Assembly: GCA_010909725.1 (NCBI GenBank)
Contig: JAACMV010000007.1
Coordinates: 620,001-684,000 of the forward strand
From: Picochlorum sp. 'celeri'
Lineage: Eukaryota; Chlorophyta; Trebouxiophyceae
Direction of reading: 5' to 3'
DNA length: 64,000 nt
Within the stretch, counting starts at the first letter, position 1; every line of letters begins with the position of its first letter. Positions 29,700-39,157 of this stretch are shown piece after piece. The position numbers and the translations under genes were made by a program. The notes below the pieces were generated by a model, which did not search any database, was not told where the DNA came from, and saw only the letters and a program-made list of their open reading frames with translations.

Positions 29700-30840
29700 A
29701 TGCCAGCTGGCAGATGTGTTGACCAACAGAGAGCTGTAGCCAGGTCTGTAGAAGTTTCGAGTGTGCACCGATATTGAAGGCAATGCCATGTCCCTAGTCC
29801 CGAGGCAGTTACAGAAAAGTATATCATTATGATGGATCAAATATATGGTCTATGGGATTCAACGTCCCCAAGGCAATTGACAGTCCAATTTGTTTGCTGT
29901 GTGTCGGGCAGGAGGCTAGTATCAGATGTCTTGTGGGGCACTCATCACCGTTCTCTTGCTCTTAAGGGCCTTTAATTCCTTTCATCATACTATATATGAT
30001 TCCTGAATCATTTGATAGGCGTTGTCTTCTTCGTATATCAGCGTTTGGTCGCAGTATCCGTGATACATCTGAGATCCTTTGGGGTACCTGAGAGTTGCTC
30101 ACTTCCAGTCATACCTTTCCTTGCAATGCTTGGTGTGCATCAATCCGGTATCTTTCGCTTCTAGAGCTCTATTATTTCTTAGAGGCGAATTTCTTGGCGC
30201 TTTGGTCGCTGTGTGATTGATTCTTGAATCTTCTTGTCTTCTATTTCCCACTGTATGGATGTACGTCATTCCAACCTATACCTTCTTTTTGTTTCGGCAG
30301 ATCTTCGTGATTCTGTCGATCCTTTTGTTGTATCCCATATGATCGGTAAATATAATGCTGGGTTTTGTGTGCTGAGAGGTCCATTGAAGGTATGGAGTCA
30401 ACATCAAATGACAGAGGCTTCTCTCACTTTGAGGTGCTGAAAGTGAGCTATCACAGACGAGACACGAGTCTTCAATCAATAGGATCGAAGCAAGGATGCT
30501 ATGAATGGGGTCACAATGACTATCTCACCTGGAAAACTCGCTTGGCTGTCAACCCTTGTTGGGTCAAAAAAAATTAGACCCAGATCCACATTTGTTAGCA
30601 GGTCCCAGTTTCCTTCTCCCCATCAGATTCCACACTCAATAAACTCAGCCATGGAAATGAGTCCCAACGGAAGCAATGCTCTGAATGCAGGGCAGTTGTG
30701 TTGACTGACAAAGTGTTCACAGGACAGCACCCTCTCATGCACCTCATGAGAATCAGTGCCATGTCAGTAACCATTTGCTTTTTGAGGATTATACTGATCA
30801 CTCTGAACATGAGCAATTACATCGAATCTTCCCTCATCTC
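29700..30840. other. Gene-poor stretch, nothing recognised
   Basis: About 1.1 kb with only short, non-conserved frames. I looked for tRNA-like T-arm and acceptor patterns and for U1, U2, U4, U5 and U6 core motifs and found none. Base composition is ordinary for the window. Confidence 0.5.
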
Positions 30841-31036
30841 TTTAGATGTTGATGAAATGCTCTTAGGTGCTCTCTGATGTTCTTAGAGCTTTGTCAGGTG
30901 TTTTCAGATGATCTTGGATGTTCCCAGAGCTTCATCAAATGCTCCCAGATGTCGATCACATGTTCTCTGATGATCTTAGATGTTTGTTGAATGTCCATGA
31001 AATATTGATCTGATGTTCTCAGAGATTCTGAGAGGT
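30841..31036. repeat. Degenerate 20-21 bp minisatellite, about nine units
   Basis: Successive units start at 30841, 30861, 30881, 30902, 30922, 30943 and 30964, then become looser to 31036. Examples are TTTCAGATGATCTTGGATGT, TCTCTGATGATCTTAGATGT and TCTCAGAGATTCTGAGAGGT. The period alternates between 20 and 21 bp and the units have diverged considerably. Confidence 0.75.
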
Positions 31037-31084
31037 TCTTGGTCATTAAATCTTCTTTCATCTTCTTTGCTTTACTGCTGTTTC

Positions 31085-31495
31085 CGTAATAAGTTGGGGG
31101 CACTCTGGGGAGTGGGTCGATCGAGAGTATCGGCCGGCCCACCGAGGGCCGCGACAGATGAAAAAGATCGGTTTCGGAGGTGTCGGCACCTCGCCTTTGC
31201 GGCGCTGGGCCGCCCGGCAGGAACGCCCGTTGCCGCCCGGACCGTAGCCCAGCCCAGTTTTTTTGGAATATCTTTTCGTCGGGGGCCGAGCGAGGAAATT
31301 TCGGGGCCTGGCGAGGGAGCGATTTTCGGCCCATTTCCTGAAATCGCGCACATCGGCGGAGACCGCCCCTCGCACCCGGCACCTCCGCCGGCGAGAAATG
31401 CAAAATCCCACACTTATAGAGTGCGTTATTCGATCGGGAGGCTCGGTTCCGCGCGATCGGTCTCGTGTCGGCCGCCCCGATTTAAAGAAAATCCC
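31085..31495. other. Compact GC-rich, CpG-rich island with perfect hairpins
   Basis: About 410 bp is strongly GC- and CpG-rich, while flanks on both sides are AT-rich. It contains perfect short hairpins, including 31177-31192 (GAGGTG, loop TCGG, CACCTC) and 31135-31151 (CGGCCC, loop ACCGA, GGGCCG). Frames on both strands are open by composition, but they are Arg/Pro/Gly-rich and look like no protein family. It resembles structured non-coding or rDNA-spacer-like DNA. It abuts the minisatellite on its left. Confidence 0.6.
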
Positions 31496-31893
31496 GATTT
31501 TTTTATGGTTACAGCTGTAATCCTTAATCTACGCATCGCAACCAGATCTTGATTCATAGATTGAACATCTTCATGCCTGCCATTCATAACACTACAACGC
31601 TGGCTCTCTCAGGGGTACACCTAGAGTATATATACGTTTACTCTCAATGTGATGATCGACCATCTCCAAGAGAGGACTATCCAATGCATCACTGCAGATG
31701 GTGATTCCAGAGTTTTGCAAGACCAATTATTAATTGGCAGAGGGTGGAATTTGCTCCTGTCGGTACATTTGCCATAAGGATCAAACCAATGTGCAACGCC
31801 TCTGTTATATTTTAAAAATATCCAATTGCATTAATTCAGCTTTGATATGCACAGATGATGCGAATGTAGCAAAGGGGGCCAAAATAACGAATC
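31496..31893. other. Intergenic, upstream of the UBE2J gene
   Basis: 398 bp of ordinary AT-rich sequence with a TATATATACG string near 31627. It presumably holds the UBE2J promoter. No gene is seen. Confidence 0.4.
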
Positions 31894-32607
31894 ATGGCAG
31901 AACAAAGGCTACAAAAAGAACTCAAAAATATCACCAAGGTACGAGTTGGATTACACACGTGAAGAGACGACTCTTTACACATATCATATACTTTTAAATG
32001 GATAATGCAGAACCCATTGCCGCATATCAGAGCTCTTCCGAGTCCCACCAACCTTTTGGAGTGGCACTATGTCCTAGAAGGAGACAGTGACAGCGCATAC
32101 AAGGGAGGTTTTTATCATGGAAAGATTATATTCCCATCCTCATATCCTTATAAGCCTCCATCAATCATGATGATAACACCGAGTGGTAGATTTGAGACAA
32201 ATGCAAGGCTTTGTCTGTCCATTTCAGATTTTCATCCAGAGTCGTGGAATCCATTGTGGGGTATCTGTCCAATCTTGCTGGGGCTTCAGTCCTTTTTTTA
32301 CGAGGATACTATGACGATGGGGTCTCTCAAAGGAGTATCGGATGCAGAGAAGAAGAGGTTGGCGGCCTCGTCGTTAGAGTGGAATGTGAAGAATAGTATC
32401 ATGTTTAGAAAATTGTTTCCTGAACTGGTTGAACGGTTTCATAGCCAGCAGGCTCACCAAGAGGGTGCCGTACAAGCAGAAGAGCCGGATGTGATAGAAC
32501 GCGAGCCAGCAAGACAAAGTAAATCGTCGAATATAGAGAGTACGCTTGCCATCGTCATCATAGGTCTCTTGGCCATGTTGATTGCTCGGATTCTTCTACA
32601 GAACTGA
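31894..32607 (+). CDS. Tail-anchored ubiquitin-conjugating enzyme, UBC6/UBE2J type
   Basis: Exons 31894-31938 and 32011-32607 (intron GTACGAG...ATAATGCAG) give 213 aa. The UBC fold is UBC6-like: MAEQRLQKELKNITKNPLPH, LLEWHYVLEG, YKGGFYHGKIIFP, PSIMMITPSGRF, and the active-site segment TNARLCLSISDFHPESWNP with the catalytic Cys. The C-terminus is a single hydrophobic segment (STLAIVIIGLLAMLIARIL) with two residues after it, a tail anchor in the ER membrane. Family members supply ubiquitin for ER-associated degradation. It converges on the plastid membrane-protein gene with 39 bp between stops. Confidence 0.93.
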
Positions 32608-32646
32608 TTCATCATCATATTTAATACAAAATTGGCATCACATAGA

Positions 32647-33648
32647 TCAAGACGATTTCTTCTGCCGCATTTCCAATTCTTTCTGAAGCTCTTCTAATGA
32701 TATAGCAGACAAGTCTACCATATCGCTGCTGTCAGCAACATCCTCTTGTGGTTCCTCCTCATCTACTGCTTGCTGTGTGCTCTCCATCTTGTCCTCTATG
32801 CTCTTGTCAATATCATCCCCAGAGATCTCAAACAGCGGCTTCTGCTCCTCAAAAGACGGAGATTCTTCTTCTACATCCTCAGCCTCAATTTCTCGAGGAA
32901 TCCCTTCCTTGTACTTTTGCAGGGTTTGCCGTGCATCACTTGATGCCTGCTGAATGCCAGCAAGAACTGCATTCTCCAATCTATCCTGCTCTACCTTCTC
33001 CTTCTCTTGAATTTCATTCTCTACAGCTTGCATCGCAGCTAATTTCTCCTGCTCCTCCATAGCCTTCATAGACGCCTGCATCGCTTTGTTTGCCTTGGCA
33101 ATTGCAGGAAACCATGCACTGTTATTCTCCACAAGCACAGTCACCCCAAACAGAGAACTGGCTCCTAGGACAAACAGCAACCAAATCCTCCCTTTATTCA
33201 CCTCTTGCTTTTTGAATGGCTTTGCTTTACTTTGCATCTCTTCGTATGTCGTGGAATCATATTCAGCTGCCGCCGCAGGCATGTTCAAAGTAGACATATC
33301 CATAACACAGCAAGCTACCAGAGCCATCAGGGCAGAGAGAACTCGCCTCTTCTCCTTCCCAAACAATCTCTCGAATATATGTTTTTCATCTATTTCATTC
33401 TGAACGGCACAGAGTGCCTTATTCTCCACTACATGGTCATACAATGCTCCACCTTCACCCCTGTTGGCTCGTGAAAAAAGTCTTGCCCTGCGATCCACAC
33501 GAATCCTCTGGGCACTATACCTGGCACATTGTACCGTATCTATGTAATTATTGCAACGAATGCCACCCGTTCGGACAAAAGAGGCACATCTAGACCCAGA
33601 TACTGCTCTCAATTGACATGTCCCACCACATTTGGGGACAGAAAACAT
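32647..33648 (-). CDS. Predicted plastid membrane protein with coiled-coil tail
   Basis: 333 aa from ATG 33648, intronless. The first about 85 residues are Arg/Ser/Ala-rich without acidic residues up to the middle (CQLRAVSGSRCASFVRTGG, RVDRRARLFSRANRG), fitting a plastid transit peptide. A hydrophobic segment (VLSALMALVACCVM) ending in MPAAAAEYD resembles a thylakoid-transfer region with an A-x-A cleavage site. A second transmembrane helix (IWLLFVLGASSLFGVTVLV) follows. The rest is a charged helical region (NKAMQASMKAMEEQEK, NEIQEKEKVEQDRLEN) and an acidic tail. I do not recognise a family. Plastid membrane location is inferred from sequence features only. Confidence 0.65.
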   Translation of the reverse strand: MFSVPKCGGTCQLRAVSGSRCASFVRTGGIRCNNYIDTVQCARYSAQRIRVDRRARLFSRANRGEGGALYDHVVENKALCAVQNEIDEKHIFERLFGKEKRRVLSALMALVACCVMDMSTLNMPAAAAEYDSTTYEEMQSKAKPFKKQEVNKGRIWLLFVLGASSLFGVTVLVENNSAWFPAIAKANKAMQASMKAMEEQEKLAAMQAVENEIQEKEKVEQDRLENAVLAGIQQASSDARQTLQKYKEGIPREIEAEDVEEESPSFEEQKPLFEISGDDIDKSIEDKMESTQQAVDEEEPQEDVADSSDMVDLSAISLEELQKELEMRQKKSS

Positions 33649-34206
33649 CCTTGAATCGTCCTACAACTCTCTCTGTAGATGTGATGGTAAAAATGCGTTT
33701 CTGTTGTGGAAAGAAACAAAGAATAGAGTCGGATATTTGCACAGCAATCTCCGGTCTAATCCGTATATAGATACATTAAAACATACTGAGCATGGAACTC
33801 TAGAATACTGTCTGAGTGCAGGCCATGGTTTATTGAGGACAAGTAAATAATCAAATAGTAATACGTAGGTACGTATTTAATGCCATGGTAGAGCCTAAGG
33901 AGACTGGTGTGGTCTGATCATGTCATCCGGTCTGGACAATTTTGTTCTACGCTTTCTTGTGTCCATCAATCCCTTGATTCGAATCTTATATGCGTATAAA
34001 TTCATTAGTAATTAGAGTATTCATCATTGATATCTCTCTGCAGGAGTTTTTGCTGTGTCTAGAACGCTCCAGGGACGAGAGCAAAGCACTGGAAAGACGG
34101 CCGTTTGAATATTTTCAATCCGAGTGACGATTGTTGACTGACCTCGATACCTCAACAGATTGTCAGATTGTTCCTTGAGTAGACCTTTCAGAGAGTATTG
34201 GACAAA
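33649..34206. promoter_or_regulatory. Divergent intergenic region, plastid protein / CCT3
   Basis: 558 bp containing both promoters. Short open frames on the plus strand show no similarity to known proteins. Nothing else is recognised. Confidence 0.35.
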
Positions 34207-35880
34207 ATGCAGGCTCCTGTAACAGTGTTGCAGACAAATACCAAGAGGGAGTCTGGGAGAAAGGCCCAGTTGGGGAACATCATGGCAGGGAAGGCTGTGG
34301 CTGATATTGTGCGGACGACCTTGGGGCCACGTGCTATGTTGAAGATGTTGCTGGATGCGAATGGTAGTATTGTTCTGACGAATGATGGTAATGCTATCCT
34401 TCGAGAGATTGATGTCTCTCATCCTGCTGCAAAGAGTATCATTGACTTGTCTCGGACACAGGATCAGGAAGTTGGGGATGGCACAACATCTGTGATTATA
34501 TTGGCAGGAGAAATGTTGGGGGTTGCTGAGCAGTTTTTGGAGAGGAATTTGCACCCAACAGTCATCATTCGTGGGTACTTGAAAGCTTTGAAGGATTCCG
34601 AAGAGATTTTGAATGAACTGTCATTCCCTGTGGATGTTGAGAATACGGATGAGATGCTCAAAATTGTCACCTCGTGCATTGGGACAAAGTTTACGCAGAG
34701 GTTTGGTGATTTGATCGGTAGACTTGCTATTGATGCTGTGAGGTGTGTGATGACCAAGCTTCCAAATGGAACACCAGAGATTGATGTGAAAAAGTATGCC
34801 AAGATAGAAAAGATTCCAGGGTTGGATATTGAAGACTCCAAAGTTTTGGATGGTGTGATGTTTGAAAAGGATGTGGTGGTCCCAGCACGTATGAGGAGGA
34901 AGATTGAGAATCCTAGAATCCTGCTGATGGATTGTCCTCTCGAGTACAAGAAGGGAGAAAATCAGACGCAGGTGGAGCTGTCAAAGGAGGAAGATTTTGC
35001 GGCTCTGCTCAAAGCTGAAGAAGATTGGATCAAAGGCGTGTGTGACACGATAGCTTCTTTCAAGCCGGATGTTGTCATTACCGAAAAGGGGCTCAGTGAT
35101 CTTGCTGCACATTATTTAACCAAGTCGGGTATCTCAGCCATTCGTAGATTACGCAAAACGGATAATAATCGCATTGCAAGGGCATGTGGAGCAACGATTG
35201 TGAACAGGCCAGAAGAGATAAAAGAATCAGATATCGGAACCAGAGCTGGTTTGTTCGAAGTGACCAAGATTGGAGATGACTTTTACACATTCATTGTCAA
35301 CTGCAAGGAACCCAAAGCATGTTCCATCATCTTGCGCGGCGCAAGCAAAGATGTACTGAATGAGGTAGAAAGAAATCTACATGATGCACTCGGTGTGGCG
35401 AGAAATATCATGATGGACCCAAGACTCGTACCAGGAGGAGGTGCTGTAGAGATGGCTGTCTCTCGCGGTTTGGCAGAGCGTGCCAATGCTGGGGCTGTAG
35501 AGGGACCAGAAGTCGGGCCATACAAAGCAGTGGGTCAAGCGTTAGAAGTAATACCTAGAACGTTGACACAGAATTGTGGAGCAAACGTCATCCGCACGCT
35601 CACCAAACTGAGAGCAGAACATGCAGAGAAGCATATCAATGTTGGCATCAATGGAACAACCGGCGAGGTTGTTGATATGAAAGAGCTTGGGATCTGGGAT
35701 CCATACGCAGTCAGACTCCAAACAATCAACACAGCAGTGGAATGCGCCTGTTTGCTCCTGCGCATTGATGACATTCTAAGCGGACTCAAGAAGAAGGATA
35801 AGATGGCACCAGGTCAAACCAGGGCACCTCAGGTAGACTCGGGTGACAATGTCGACTCTGAAGCCATGCTTCCAGAATAA
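34207..35880 (+). CDS. CCT3: Cytosolic chaperonin CCT/TRiC subunit gamma
   Basis: 557 aa from ATG 34207, intronless. The start MQAPVTVLQTNTKRESGRKAQ is typical of CCT3. The group II chaperonin ATPase motifs are intact: TTLGPRAMLKMLLD, LTNDGNAILREIDVSHPAAK, the nucleotide motif GDGTTSVIILAGE, and LVPGGGAVEMAVSRGL near the C-terminus. CCT folds actin, tubulin and WD40 proteins; several WD40 clients (ERCC8, BOP1) are encoded nearby, though this need not be meaningful. It converges on PHB2 with 47 bp between stops and a shared palindromic poly(A) signal. Confidence 0.95.
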   Translation: MQAPVTVLQTNTKRESGRKAQLGNIMAGKAVADIVRTTLGPRAMLKMLLDANGSIVLTNDGNAILREIDVSHPAAKSIIDLSRTQDQEVGDGTTSVIILAGEMLGVAEQFLERNLHPTVIIRGYLKALKDSEEILNELSFPVDVENTDEMLKIVTSCIGTKFTQRFGDLIGRLAIDAVRCVMTKLPNGTPEIDVKKYAKIEKIPGLDIEDSKVLDGVMFEKDVVVPARMRRKIENPRILLMDCPLEYKKGENQTQVELSKEEDFAALLKAEEDWIKGVCDTIASFKPDVVITEKGLSDLAAHYLTKSGISAIRRLRKTDNNRIARACGATIVNRPEEIKESDIGTRAGLFEVTKIGDDFYTFIVNCKEPKACSIILRGASKDVLNEVERNLHDALGVARNIMMDPRLVPGGGAVEMAVSRGLAERANAGAVEGPEVGPYKAVGQALEVIPRTLTQNCGANVIRTLTKLRAEHAEKHINVGINGTTGEVVDMKELGIWDPYAVRLQTINTAVECACLLLRIDDILSGLKKKDKMAPGQTRAPQVDSGDNVDSEAMLPE

Positions 35881-35905
35881 TATAGTAGAAAAGTGCGCAG
35901 ATGTT

Positions 35906-35915
35906 TTACATGTAA
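35906..35915. terminator. Palindromic two-way poly(A) signal TTACATGTAA
   Basis: TTACATGTAA reads as TGTAA on both strands. The plus-strand TGTAA (35911-35915) lies 31 nt after the CCT3 stop; the minus-strand TGTAA (35906-35910) lies 18 nt beyond the PHB2 stop. One 10 bp element can therefore serve both convergent genes. Confidence 0.55.
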
Positions 35916-35927
35916 TAACACATCAAA

Positions 35928-36794
35928 CTATCTTCTCCTGCTAATCTCCTCCTGGAGGTCCTTCAAATTCAAAAGCAGGGAATCAGAGGACAGATACACC
36001 TTGTTAGTCGAATTAGAAATCGTTCCAGCAATCTCTCTCGCGGCTTCAATCTTACGAAGCGTCAAAAATGCTGGATTCTGCTGAATTGCCTGACCAATCA
36101 ACAATGCAGACTCTGCCTCTCCTCGGGCCTTGATAATAGCACTTTCCTTCTCCTGCAATGCCCTCTCCACAATAAACTTGGCCCTCTCAGCCTCCTGCTG
36201 TGCAACCTGCTTCGCCTCTACTGCCCCAGTATACTCTCTAGAAAACGTAAGATTGGTAATAGACACATCATCCAGCACAATATTAAAGTACTTTGCTCTC
36301 TGTGTCAGGATACGTCTGATATCCCTCGACACAACTTCACGCATCGTCAACAACTGACTCGCATTATATTGAGCAATCACATTCTTCAATGTTTCCTGGA
36401 TAATACTTGGCAAAACCCGTTCCCCATAATCCGTCCCCAAGGTACGATACATCTCTGGCAACTTGGAAGGCACTGGCCTCGTCAACACACGCAGCCCAAT
36501 GTTCACCATCTGCAAATCATGAGACCCAGATGTCGTCTGAATCACATTTGGTCTCGCCCTAACGTCATAGATGATTGGCTTATCAAACCAGGGAAGCATA
36601 AGGTGTGTCCCTTCTTCGTACACTTTGTCCTTGATACCCACAATCCTATTAAACACAATCGCTCTATGACCTCCCTCAACATTAAATATACTATTTGCTA
36701 TGCCATACACGGCAGCTCCGCCCAATAAGACTACCCGAGCAAGAGCAGACCCAGCTCCTCCTGACGGCATCTTTATATTCTTCATATTCTCCAT
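35928..36794 (-). CDS. PHB2: Prohibitin-2
   Basis: 288 aa from ATG 36794, intronless. The N-terminal hydrophobic anchor (VVLLGGAAVYGIANSIF) is followed by the SPFH/PHB domain: NVEGGHRAIVFNRIVG, EEGTHLMLPWFDKPIIYDVRAR, QMVNIGLRVLTRP, and GERVLPSIIQETLKNVIAQYNASQL. The coiled-coil region (EAKQVAQQEAERAKFIVERA) and the C-terminal LRKIEAAREIA are typical of prohibitin-2 rather than prohibitin-1. It forms ring complexes with PHB1 in the mitochondrial inner membrane that guard m-AAA protease substrates. Confidence 0.95.
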   Translation of the reverse strand: MENMKNIKMPSGGAGSALARVVLLGGAAVYGIANSIFNVEGGHRAIVFNRIVGIKDKVYEEGTHLMLPWFDKPIIYDVRARPNVIQTTSGSHDLQMVNIGLRVLTRPVPSKLPEMYRTLGTDYGERVLPSIIQETLKNVIAQYNASQLLTMREVVSRDIRRILTQRAKYFNIVLDDVSITNLTFSREYTGAVEAKQVAQQEAERAKFIVERALQEKESAIIKARGEAESALLIGQAIQQNPAFLTLRKIEAAREIAGTISNSTNKVYLSSDSLLLNLKDLQEEISRRR

Positions 36795-37173
36795 GATGAT
36801 CCGTTTCCTACCTCAGAAAACCAAATAGAATGGCAATATCTCTTCAAGTAGCCCAATGTGTGCTCGTATAGATCAAAAAACGGTATTATATTGTAGAGGC
36901 ACGCGATGACGTCTGGCAAATCAACAACGGTTGTGGGGAAAAGCCAACGTTTTGTACTTTTCTCCTCACTAGATGGTTATATAGAATAGATTCTGCACAC
37001 TGGATGAGGTTGATACCCCACATCATGCCATGTATTTGGCAACGTTGTGTTGCCTCTCATCCACGCCCCGTCTTCGGTCAAATCTACCATTTGATGGTAT
37101 TCTACAATCGATTTGAAACCTGCTTCCCTCAATAGGAATATGCACATCACATGTCAGTGCAGTTCATTTCAAT
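36795..37173. promoter_or_regulatory. Divergent intergenic region, PHB2 / sORF-DUF2358 unit
   Basis: 379 bp between start codons on opposite strands. No other gene is recognised. Confidence 0.35.
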
Positions 37174-38044
<871 letters not shown>

Positions 38045-38098
38045 GTATTGATATGATGGCTTTTTTCTCATGACACATATTTCCATAGAGTGTTGTGG

Positions 38099-38699
38099 CT
38101 ACTGCGGAGGAACAGCTTCTATGGTGCCCCTTGGTGAGGCAGATGCTGGATTAAACGACTTGGGCAGCTGCATACCCTCACTCTGTAGACCTATATAATA
38201 TGACATGACTAAATTACCCATACTTAGCATAATAGCCCCAGCAGCGGCTGTATTCGTTTGGTTCCCACCAACCTCTGCTGCAAGCTTGACAAATGCATTG
38301 GCCGTGTTCATCATGAGTGCTGTGAGGGGACTCAAAATGGCGATCAAAGGCAACTTTTGCTCTCCTAATTCATCTCTAATTGTAAAAAGTATAGCAATTA
38401 TCAGGAAAAAGAGCTGATAAAAGCAGATCCACCAAGGAAAACCGAAAAATGTTGAGCAATTGGATTGACCAAAGTAGACAGTCTGGTTGAACCTAACAGC
38501 CTCAAAGTCTGTAGATGAACAGTTATCCTGTGACGATGCAACCCCTACGATGCAATATATGTATAGGTGTTATTTGCAATGGTCGCCTCATGGCATAAAT
38601 GGGCACAGACCTACCTCCTAAGAAAACCAGCCACGACACACACTGATACACGAGCAAGACAATATACAGTTTTGGATTCTCCTGAGTCATTGTCGCCAT
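38099..38699 (-). CDS. Small four-helix membrane protein, unknown
   Basis: Exons 38615-38699 and 38099-38544 (intron GTAGGTCTG...GCATCGTAG) give 176 aa. Four hydrophobic helices are visible: LYIVLLVYQCVSWLVFLGGV, WWICFYQLFFLIIAILFTI, LIAILSPLTALMMNTANAF and AGAIMLSMGNLVMSYYIGL. The loop between helices 1 and 2 holds NCSS, NQT and NCST sites and cysteines, suggesting an extracytosolic, glycosylated loop. The overall plan is tetraspan-like, but no tetraspanin CCG motif is present, and I cannot place it in a family. Splicing is well supported by phase and by the continuous helix 1. Confidence 0.65.
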
Positions 38700-38890
38700 T
38701 TTTGAAACCTTTATATCGACTGTAAAAGATACATCCAACGAGAAAACAAACAGCAAAGGTTTGCTTTTATGTCCACGTGTTTTTAAAAGTGTGTCTCAGG
38801 TGGCCATGGGTCCTAAGGCTGTTATCCTGTCTGCGTTTACTGCAGATTCAATGTGGTGAGCAATATCAACAATAATGATGTAGCTTTGAG
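38700..38890. other. Intergenic, no gene seen
   Basis: Short stretch between the four-helix protein start and the methylglyoxal-synthase-like frame. Nothing is recognised. Confidence 0.3.
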
Positions 38891-39157
38891 TCAGATGGTT
38901 AGGTATACGTAGGGAATAGGCAAGGCGATCGTCGCACGGCATACATTGGACTGATCGATGAGAGGATTCCAGCGATGGGATGACAGTGCGGGAAGACCAT
39001 CATGGGTAACTGCATGATCGTTCATGAGCTCACCCAGAGGGTACCATGGACGCATGATAGTAGCATATACATCAAATAGATGAGTAGTGAGAAATGCATG
39101 CTGCATGGGTAGCAGTTCAGGTTTGTTGTTACAAACAATGAGACTAACAATGGTCAT
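38891..39157 (-). CDS. Short methylglyoxal synthase-like ORF, start overlaps upstream stop
   Basis: 88 codons from ATG 39157. This ATG overlaps the TGA of the upstream coiled-coil gene (ATGA). By eye the product echoes both ends of the MGS domain: MTIVSLIVCNNKPELL and HLFDVYAT resemble the phosphate-binding start, and RWNPLIDQSNVCRA followed by LPIPYVYLT resembles the W-D-P-L ... D-V-x-A ... I-P-V segment. The central GGDQQIG catalytic loop is missing. It is either a strongly reduced MGS-like domain, the second cistron of a coupled pair, or a remnant. A chance frame in the 3'UTR cannot be excluded. Confidence 0.3.
   Translation of the reverse strand: MTIVSLIVCNNKPELLPMQHAFLTTHLFDVYATIMRPWYPLGELMNDHAVTHDGLPALSSHRWNPLIDQSNVCRATIALPIPYVYLTI

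Noticed and set aside
30894..31403. Long minus-strand frames over the GC island
   Set aside because: They are open because of base composition, overlap in several frames and both strands, and read as Arg/Pro/Gly-rich text without any domain.
29302..31893. tRNA, spliceosomal snRNA or 5S rRNA genes in the gene-poor gap
   Set aside because: No TTCGA-type T-arm with a matching acceptor stem and no U1/U2/U4/U5/U6 core motifs were seen; a covariance search would be needed to exclude divergent RNAs.
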